From positions 1 through 5,926 of the forward strand of contig JAEWEH010000022.1 of the NCBI GenBank assembly GCA_023389535.1: 5,926 nucleotides of DNA, in the 5' to 3' direction. This DNA comes from Pseudomonadota bacterium. GTDB taxonomy: Bacteria > Pseudomonadota > Gammaproteobacteria > Burkholderiales > Burkholderiaceae_B. The notes beneath the pieces are model-generated. The model did not search any database. It was not told the origin of the DNA and saw only the letters and a list, made by a program, of their open reading frames with translations. Positions 1 through 4,801 of the stretch are shown here, piece by piece. The number at the start of each line of letters is the position of its first letter. Position 1 is the first letter of the stretch. The position numbers and the translations under genes were made by a program.

Positions 1-1089
1 GGCATGGGCCGCTGATCCAGCATGGCCACGAGATTCTCGGCCACAATGGGCGCCTGCTTGCGCGCTGCCGCAGCAGTTTTCGCGTTGGACATGTTGCCGA
101 TGTCCCCCACTGCAAACACATTCGCAAACCTTTTGTGCTGCAAGGTCGCCGCATCGACGTCAACCCAGCCGTCGGCTGCAGCCAAGGGGCTGTTGGCGAC
201 TTCATCGACAGCGCGTTGTGGCGGGCATACGTGGACCATGTCGAAAGAACGGGTTTCCTCCACGGTCGTAGTGCCATCGCCCGCCGTCCTGACGAATGTC
301 GCTTCCCGCCTTGGGCCGTCGACGGCAACAAGACGAGAGCTGAAGTGCAGGACTGCCCGATACTTCGACACATATTCCATCAATGCGGGAACATATTCCT
401 TGACACCGAACAGGACGGCGCCGGCATTGTGGAACTCGATATTGATGTTGTCCAGCGAGCCGCTGGAATGCCCAGGGCTGCCGGACAGGTACATGGCTTT
501 TTGGGGAGCGCCAGCGCATTTGATAGGCATAGGCGGCTGGGTGAAGATTGCCGTGCCCTGGCGTAATTCGCTTACGAGCTTCCATATAGGGCGCCGTCGC
601 GATGTCATAGTTCGAGGTCACGCCGTTACGGCCCAGGCTTTCGCGCAGGCCTGGAATCGCGTCCCAATCCAGTTTGAGCCCCGTTGCGACGACCAGCCAT
701 TGATAATGGACGCTACGTCCGTCGGACAGGTGAACTTCATTGCGTTCCGGATCAAACTGCGTGGCTGCGGCACGCAACCAGAACGCGCCCTGGGGAGTCG
801 CATCCTCCATGGGGCGGAATGTTCGTTCCGGCTGGAAGATACCGCCGCCGACCATGGTCCACCCCGGTTGATAGTAGTGCGTGTCCGAGGGGTCCACGAC
901 CCAAACTTTCAAGCCGGAACGCCGTTTGAGAATGCTTGCAGCAGTGGCTATCCCTGCCGCCCCGCATCCTACGATCAGGACATCACAGGCTTTCGAATTC
1001 CGGCCATGCGCGGCGGGGCCCGCCAACGGATCCTGCGGACCGGTGTGGGACGATGCAGTGTGTTGTTCATCAGGTGAGAGAGTCTCCAT
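1..1089 (-). pseudogene. Type II sulfide:quinone oxidoreductase-like FAD protein, frameshifted and cut by the window edge
   Basis: Membrane-associated flavoproteins of this family oxidise sulfide to sulfane sulfur and pass electrons to quinone. The first 168 codons carry an FAD-binding GCGAAG at residues 41-46, the HYYQPGWTMVGGG segment at 71-83 and an ATGLKLDWD stretch near 135-143. After Tyr168 (near base 585) the homology moves to another frame, which I translated by hand and found open to the left edge. It contains QGTAIFTQP, PIKCAGAPQK, AGAVLFGVKEYVPAL, WVDVDAATLQHKRFANVFAVGD and NAKTAAAARKQ, matching the human SQOR-type family closely. The change looks like two bases lost inside an expected Thr codon before Trp. 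AGGAG lies 6 bases before the ATG. The roughly 33 residues before the FAD fold are non-conserved. The position of the second family cysteine (human Cys379) is Ile here. It is the last visible gene of the operon. The lesion is either pseudogenisation or a sequencing error. Confidence 0.85.
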
Positions 1090-1174
1090 CCGTGTCTCCT
1101 GGATTGTTTTGAACTGTGGCAGGCTGGTCAGCCCCGGCCTTGGCTTCGCGCAAGCGCCTTAGCGGACGGGTGCG

Positions 1175-1498
1175 TCAAGAGCGAATGTAAGCCCAGCCGT
1201 CGCCCTGCATGCGCGCAATCTCCAGGACGGCAGACCCGCCCAGCATCTGCAGCGGCTGTCTCTGCTTCCTATTGATGCGCGCCAAGGTATTGGGGCATAG
1301 CCAGGTGCATGCATCGGCCTCGGGATGCGTCATATCCAAAGCCGCGGCGACAGCCTCGGCATTAACAATGATGCGCACATCCGCCTCGGGATCCGCCCGT
1401 CTGAGATTGACGGCATTGTTGCGGGCTCTCTCCAGGGATGCGGGGCTGGGCGCGTGCAGAATTAGTCTTATCATCGGGTGCGGGGTGTCTTGGGTCAT
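1175..1498 (-). CDS. DsrE-family small sulfur-relay protein
   Basis: The protein has 107 residues from the ATG at 1498 and resembles DsrE/DsrF-like proteins, small cytoplasmic alpha/beta proteins that bind or relay sulfane sulfur. The visible signs are a first beta strand MIRLILHAPSP, a strand DVRIIVNAEAVAAAL, a cysteine pair C-TWL-C (residues 64 and 68 from this start) followed by PNTLARI, and the family-typical C-terminal GWAYIRS. The Cys68-P-N-T-L stretch sits where many DsrE-type proteins keep their reactive cysteine. The start is uncertain: a TTG at 1516 and an ATG at 1474 (just before the conserved MIRL) are in frame, and none has a strong ribosome binding site. I chose 1498 because a GAG lies 9 bases upstream. 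It sits 53 bases after dsbG and 85 bases before the SQR-like gene, and I see no gene in those two gaps. A role in accepting persulfide from SQR or rhodanese is inferred from context. Confidence 0.8.
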   Translation of the reverse strand: MTQDTPHPMIRLILHAPSPASLERARNNAVNLRRADPEADVRIIVNAEAVAAALDMTHPEADACTWLCPNTLARINRKQRQPLQMLGGSAVLEIARMQGDGWAYIRS

Positions 1499-1551
1499 AA
1501 ATCGAGGCTCAAGCAATCAAATGGGGGCTGGGTACAAAATGCACCGCGGTT

Positions 1552-2325
1552 TCAGCGCGGCCCAAGCACTTCGTCTAGCGCATCGCCTTGCGGCATGCCG
1601 TTGAATTTTTCGATCAGGCCATTGGCTGCGCGAAAGACAATGCCGGGGGTGCCCCGGAACCCCATGGACAGCATAAGCATCTGGTTTTCTTCAAGCGTCG
1701 CCTGCACATCGTCCGGAACGCTCTTGGCCGGGGTGATGCCTCCCTGATCGTATTTGACTTCATTTTCCGTCAGTGCCGCAGAGGGATCAGGTGCGCCGAG
1801 TATCGCCGCGGCTTTGGCCGGGCTGTCTTCCTTGATCACGCCAACCAGTAGATGCCGCAACTGTACTTTTCCGGCCTCCACCCAAGGGCGGGAAGCTTCC
1901 CAGAAGCGGTGGCAATAGGGGCAGTTGGCGTCGGTGAAGGTATAGATGACACGCGGCGCATTGGCCTGACCATCCCGTACCCAAGTCGCGGACTCCAACT
2001 GCGCCCAGGCCTGGTCGCTCATCGGCTTGGTCACCAGTTTCTGCAGCGTTTCCTGGTCTATCGGCTCGCCTTTGGCATTGACGCGTGTGCCGACGATTGC
2101 GCCGCCGTCGGGCAGCACATAGACCGCGATCGGGCGATCGCCCGCGACGCCGGCGTAGGCGCGCAGATCGCCCTTGGTATCGAATTCCTGCATGTGTGTA
2201 ATGCCTTGCCCCTCGAGGGCCTGCAGGACGGCCGGCTTGTCCGCAGTTTTTGCCATTGCATGGCCAGCCGTCAGCATGAGCGGCACAGCCAGCATGAAAG
2301 AATGAAGCGCTCGTGATGGAAACAT
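1552..2325 (-). CDS. dsbG: Periplasmic thiol:disulfide interchange protein DsbG
   Basis: DsbG is a periplasmic disulfide isomerase/reductase that in E. coli rescues single cysteines oxidised to sulfenic acid and is kept reduced by DsbD. This 257-residue protein (E. coli about 248) has a Sec signal peptide over residues 1-25, with a hydrophobic core and an AMA|K-type cleavage site. A DsbC/DsbG dimerisation domain spans about 30-105 (LEGQGITHMQEFD, YVLPDGGAIVG). The catalytic thioredoxin domain has TFTDANCPYCHRFW with the CPYC active site at 135-138, the DsbG-typical KVQLRHLLVGVIKEDSPAKAA, and the cis-proline loop GTPGI with Pro227. Translation starts at an ATG with AAGGAG 5 bases upstream. That site lies inside the end of the TlpA-type gene, whose TAA is only 2 bases away, so the two are probably translationally coupled. 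The gene is intact, unlike its upstream neighbour, which is the likely partner supplying electrons. Confidence 0.93.
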   Translation of the reverse strand: MFPSRALHSFMLAVPLMLTAGHAMAKTADKPAVLQALEGQGITHMQEFDTKGDLRAYAGVAGDRPIAVYVLPDGGAIVGTRVNAKGEPIDQETLQKLVTKPMSDQAWAQLESATWVRDGQANAPRVIYTFTDANCPYCHRFWEASRPWVEAGKVQLRHLLVGVIKEDSPAKAAAILGAPDPSAALTENEVKYDQGGITPAKSVPDDVQATLEENQMLMLSMGFRGTPGIVFRAANGLIEKFNGMPQGDALDEVLGPR

Positions 2326-2327
2326 GG

Positions 2328-3168
2328 TTACTCCTTGTCTGCCGCAGCAGACCCGAAAGATGGATCAAAACGGCGCAATACCTTGTCCTTCAGGCTGGCC
2401 ATGGTGATCTCGCCCAAATGGGAGTCGACCAGGCGCCCTTGCGCATCGAAAAATAAAGTGGTGGGCAAGCCGCGGGATCGCATCGCCCGCATGGCGGTGG
2501 AAGAAGGGTCCAGCAGCACGTCCGTCAAGTTCAAGCCTTCATTATCAAAAAAAGGCCTGTGCCTGTAGTCCGCTTTCGCCTTGATTGACCATAACAAAGG
2601 CGATGCCGGAAAGCTCCTTCTGCGCTTGCTCGAAAACGGGCATCTCGCGCCGGCACGGCGGACACCAGCTCACCCAGAGATTGAGGACGACCGGACGGCC
2701 CGCATAGGCGCTCAGTGAAACCGGACGCTCGTCCAGCGTCGACAATTGCAAGTCGGGAAGCGGCTCTGCGGACCGCAGCATCAGGCTGAGCACGCCATTG
2801 GCTGCGACCCAGATGGCGACCCCCGAGATCATGCCGGCCAGTACCACGCGGCGCAGCGGCATGGCCGAGCGCGTCTTCCACCACACCAGGGCCAGCGCCA
2901 CGGGTATGCCCGCCCACCATGCAAAGCCGCCATCGCTGATGGCGATCATGGACATAGGCGCTGCCGCATAGTCGTTCCACCATAGTGCGATGTAGCCCAA
3001 GCGAGCGGCCACGAAGCCCCAGAATACCGCGTCGAACAGCATCCCGCTCACTGCCTTGCGGGGTGTATCGAGCGAAGTCCGCCCGATGTTACGGGCCACG
3101 ACCCAGGCCAACAGCACCGCGCCGGCGGCAATGACTACCTGGATGGAAAATGGGCCTACGCCGATCAT
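2328..3168 (-). pseudogene. Membrane-anchored TlpA-family thioredoxin, one frameshift in a T7 tract
   Basis: TlpA-type proteins are membrane-tethered thioredoxins that reduce periplasmic disulfides. The upstream frame gives 207 residues. Hydrophobic segments lie near 8-25, 42-63, 84-97 and 108-128, with an N-terminal half resembling the Lgt-like membrane module seen in some proteobacterial TlpA proteins. A thioredoxin domain follows with NLWVSWCPPC (active site 168-172) and FVMVNQGES. The frame hits TGA just after QAQAFF. The missing part continues at once in another frame as DNEGLNLTDVLLDPSS and GLPTTLFFDAQGR, including the cis-proline, for 72 more residues to a TAA at 2330-2328. One extra T in the run of seven (plus strand A7, 2547-2553) explains the break, giving a conceptual 279-residue protein. 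Its ATG overlaps the stop of the preceding thioredoxin gene (ATGA), and its end abuts dsbG. It may be a sequencing error, a real mutation, slippage, or RF2-like +1 recoding at TTT-TGA. Confidence 0.85.
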
Positions 3169-3548
3169 GACACGCCCCCCGCCTTCAGCCGTTCCAGGAA
3201 TCCGTGCGCATCGATCTCGCCGACCACGCGCAGGTCCCGGCGCTCTGTGCCATCGGGCCCCACGAGTATCAATGTGGGAGGCCCCATGACACCCCAGTGC
3301 TCGAGCAGCGCGCGGTCCGCGGCGTCATTGCGCGTTACATCAGGCCGCAGCACCTGCATTGCGGCCAAGCGTGATGCCACGGCGGGGTCGCCGAACACAT
3401 TGCGCTCTATCACATGGCAACTGACGCACCACTCGGCATAGAAGTCGATCAAGGTCCATTGGCCAGCCACCGCCGCTTGCGCAAGGCGCGCATCGACATC
3501 CTCCACGGTTTTAGCCGATACGTAATTCGGCGCGACAACTGAGGCCAC
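3165..3548 (-). CDS. Thioredoxin-fold protein resembling the C-terminal (gamma) domain of DsbD
   Basis: From the GTG at 3548 this encodes 127 residues with the hallmarks of the periplasmic C-terminal thioredoxin domain of DsbD: TLIDFYAEWCVSCHVIERNVF with the CVSC active site at 41-44, FGDPAVASRL, DVTRNDAADRALLEHW, and the cis-proline loop GPPTLIL with Pro91. The DsbD membrane domain is absent. The protein would need export to act with the TlpA-type and DsbG proteins encoded just downstream (4-base ATGA overlap with the next gene). The start is the weak point: the GTG has no ribosome binding site. The same frame stays open upstream to a TAG at 3710-3708 with GC-rich third positions and encodes an arginine-pair stretch (GRRQPLAHLGG, then AAPAVASVVAP) that looks like a degraded or Tat-like export signal, but it has no ATG. 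The N-terminus may therefore be truncated, or separated from its ATG (3637 or 3634) by an indel in the nearby G5 tract. Redox function is fairly sure; location is not. Confidence 0.8.
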   Translation of the reverse strand: MASVVAPNYVSAKTVEDVDARLAQAAVAGQWTLIDFYAEWCVSCHVIERNVFGDPAVASRLAAMQVLRPDVTRNDAADRALLEHWGVMGPPTLILVGPDGTERRDLRVVGEIDAHGFLERLKAGGVS

Positions 3549-3661
3549 GGCGGGCGCTGCGCCCCCAAGATGCGCCAGCGGCTGTCTGCGGCCCTCTTGC
3601 CGCGGCTCTTCCAGGGTGAAGACATCACCCCCATCATCTGCTTTGACAAAGGTGTATGTGG

Positions 3662-3697
3662 AAAAAATATTCGCGCTTGGGCGGCGCTCCCAGCGCC
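3662..3697 (-). terminator. Terminator-like hairpin in the leader of the minus-strand operon (possible attenuator)
   Basis: Read on the minus strand, GCGCTGGG (3696-3689) can pair with CCCAAGCGC (3681-3673), with a single bulged base and a 7-base loop. Five bases later comes a run of six T (3667-3662), the form of an intrinsic terminator. A competing hairpin, GGCGCT-GGG-AGCGCC (3697-3683), shares bases with the first stem, so the two cannot form together. The element lies between the AT-rich divergent control region and the first gene of the thiol operon, where it could reduce read-through. No ligand or leader peptide is evident. Attenuation is inference from the fold only. Confidence 0.4.
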
Positions 3698-3722
3698 TGC
3701 GGAAGCGCTACACGGGGGAGCG

Positions 3723-3757
3723 CTAATTTAGATGTATTTAAATTAGATATTTCTAAT
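3723..3757. promoter_or_regulatory. Probable operator of the YgaV/BigR-type repressor: two overlapping inverted repeats
   Basis: Two perfect inverted repeats overlap here: CTAATTTA-N8-TAAATTAG (3723-3746) and ATTAGA-TATT-TCTAAT (3742-3757). They share the ATTAG half-site in the middle, so three CTAAT/ATTAG half-sites lie in 35 bases. A TTAGAT direct repeat (3728-3733 and 3743-3748) reflects the same arrangement. The region is strikingly AT-rich in an otherwise GC-rich window and sits directly before the ArsR-family gene. Repressors of the BigR/YgaV group are known to bind AT-rich palindromes in their own promoters. The second repeat abuts and shares a base with the TATAAT box, so binding there would block RNA polymerase. 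It is also positioned to control the divergent thiol operon. Assignment to this repressor is inferred from position. Confidence 0.65.
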
Positions 3758-3762
3758 ATAAT
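3757..3762 (+). promoter_or_regulatory. -10 box of the repressor-rhodanese promoter
   Basis: A perfect TATAAT lies 7 bases before the repressor ATG at 3770. A start of transcription about 7 bases downstream would fall on or next to the A of that ATG, so the mRNA would have essentially no leader. No good -35 hexamer is visible at 16-18 bases upstream (the candidates are TATTTA, GTATTT and TGTATT). The box shares its first base with the end of the ATTAGA/TCTAAT palindrome, which fits direct repression. Confidence 0.6.
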
Positions 3763-3769
3763 AGCCGTT

Positions 3770-4081
3770 ATGACGACGAAAGACCAAGCCGCCTTCATGC
3801 TGCAGGAAGGCGCCTCTAAAGCCACCGCCTTGCTGCGCGCCATTGGCAACGAACACCGCTTGCTGCTGCTTTGCTTGCTGATCGAACAGGGTGAGATGAC
3901 CGTAGGCGCCATGAACGAGCATGTTCCCTTGAGCCAATCGGCGCTGTCGCAACACTTGGCCAGGATGCGCGAAGAAGGCTTAGTGTCCTTCAGGCGCGAA
4001 GCGCAAACCCTGCACTACCGCATTGAAGATCCCGCCGTGGCCAAGATAGTCGGCGCTCTGAAAGACATTTTCTGCCCATGA
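3770..4081 (+). CDS. ygaV: ArsR-family persulfide-sensing repressor of the YgaV/BigR/SqrR group
   Basis: This 103-residue winged-helix repressor matches E. coli YgaV, Xylella BigR and Rhodobacter SqrR in length and motifs: LLRAIGNEHRLLLLCLLIEQGEMTVG, the recognition helix region SQSALSQHLARMREEGLV (55-72), the wing SFRREAQTLHYRI, and the C-terminal LKDIFCP. Cys35 and Cys102 lie at the two places where this group keeps the cysteines that form a disulfide or polysulfide bridge and release DNA when (per)sulfide is present. The usual ArsR metal-site motif ELCVCDL is absent. I chose the ATG at 3770 because the family N-terminus begins there; an earlier in-frame ATG at 3656 would translate the AT-rich operator. 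No Shine-Dalgarno sequence precedes it, consistent with a leaderless mRNA. It is followed after 22 bases by the rhodanese gene, as in E. coli ygaVP. It probably represses its own operon and perhaps the divergent thiol operon. Confidence 0.93.
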   Translation: MTTKDQAAFMLQEGASKATALLRAIGNEHRLLLLCLLIEQGEMTVGAMNEHVPLSQSALSQHLARMREEGLVSFRREAQTLHYRIEDPAVAKIVGALKDIFCP

Positions 4082-4103
4082 TTTCCGACAGGAGACCCAT
4101 ACC

Positions 4104-4637
4104 ATGCCTCTGAAGCCGCTTTCCCCTAACGATGCGCGTCAACGCCTGGAACAGGGCGCCGTACTGATAGACATCCGCTCCGCGGATGAGCATGCCCGCG
4201 AACGTATTGCCCAGGCCCGCCACGTACCCTTGGAGCGCCTGGCCGAAGGCGCCGCAGACCTGGGTGACGCCAACGCGATTATCTTTCACTGTCGCTCGGG
4301 CAACCGCACGAGAATGAACGCGCCCACGTTGATCGCGTGTGCAGCCAGCGAAACCTATGTGCTGGAGGGCGGGCTGGACGCATGGAAGAAAGCTGGCCTT
4401 CCCGTCGTCGTGGACAGCTCGCAACCCCTGGAATTGCAGCGGCAGGTTCAGATCGCCGCGGGTTCGATGGTCGTGCTCGGAACTGCACTGGGAATCATGG
4501 TTTCGCCATGGTTCTTCTTGCTGTCCGGCTTTGTCGGCGCGGGGCTGGTGTTTGCGGGGATTTCCGGTTTTTGCGGCCTTGCACGCTTGCTCATGAAAAT
4601 GCCATGGAACCGGAAGGCCATGGCGGCCCGGTCCTAG
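4104..4637 (+). CDS. ygaP: YgaP-like membrane-anchored rhodanese (thiosulfate sulfurtransferase)
   Basis: Rhodanese moves sulfane sulfur to acceptors such as cyanide or thiols through a cysteine persulfide. This 177-residue protein (E. coli YgaP is 174) has a rhodanese domain over residues 1-105: LSPNDARQRLEQGAVLIDIRSADEH, the active-site loop FHCRSGNRT with catalytic Cys63, and EGGLDAWKKAGLPV. Two membrane segments follow at about 116-133 and 136-154, containing RQVQIAAGSM and the highly YgaP-specific FFLLSGFVGAGLVFAGISGFCG, then RLLMKMPWN. Cys157 between the second segment and the tail corresponds to the second conserved YgaP cysteine. AGGAG lies 9 bases before the ATG. It is the second gene of the repressor operon and is therefore expected to be induced by reactive sulfur. 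It faces the cytoplasm and could hand sulfur to the DsrE-type protein; that link is inferred. The gene appears intact. Confidence 0.95.
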   Translation: MPLKPLSPNDARQRLEQGAVLIDIRSADEHARERIAQARHVPLERLAEGAADLGDANAIIFHCRSGNRTRMNAPTLIACAASETYVLEGGLDAWKKAGLPVVVDSSQPLELQRQVQIAAGSMVVLGTALGIMVSPWFFLLSGFVGAGLVFAGISGFCGLARLLMKMPWNRKAMAARS

Positions 4638-4751
4638 CTTAGTCCACAATGAACAGCGTGACGCCCGTTGCCATCATCGAGCGGTGCGGCTCCGCGCCAT
4701 CGGCGACCTGACAGGGACATGCCGGGCGTAAGTACTCCAGCCAATGCATAG

Positions 4752-4778
4752 CGCTCGGCAAGCGAAGCTTGCTGAGCG
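4752..4778. repeat. Long-stem hairpin between convergent genes, flanked by TGCATA direct repeats
   Basis: CGCTCGGCAAGC (4752-4763) and GCTTGCTGAGCG (4767-4778) form a 12-base stem with one mismatch (a G-T wobble on one strand) around a GAA loop. TGCATA flanks it on both sides (4745-4750 and 4780-4785). It lies between the convergent rhodanese and Bug-receptor genes, so it may end or stabilise transcripts from either side. Neither strand has a T run after the stem, so it is not a standard intrinsic terminator. The rest of the 164-base spacer (4638-4801) holds no gene I can support. Confidence 0.5.
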
Positions 4779-4801
4779 GTGCATACCGGCGCGGATTCCC
4801 G

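Noticed and set aside
22..1077. Long plus-strand open frame of 351 codons opposite the SQR-like gene
   Set aside because: Its translation has no recognisable motif and is antisense to a clearly conserved flavoprotein; it is a by-product of GC-rich codon use.
1090..1174. Possible terminator or small gene between the DsrE-type and SQR-like genes
   Set aside because: Only short GC-rich repeats such as GCGCAAGCGC are present, with no T run and no convincing frame.
3656..3769. Longer repressor start giving a 38-residue N-terminal extension
   Set aside because: The extension would translate the AT-rich operator and -10 box, and the related proteins begin at about the 3770 ATG.
3990..4649. Minus-strand open frame of 219 codons opposite the rhodanese
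   Set aside because: The plus strand carries an unmistakable YgaP-like protein here; the antisense translation shows no family features.
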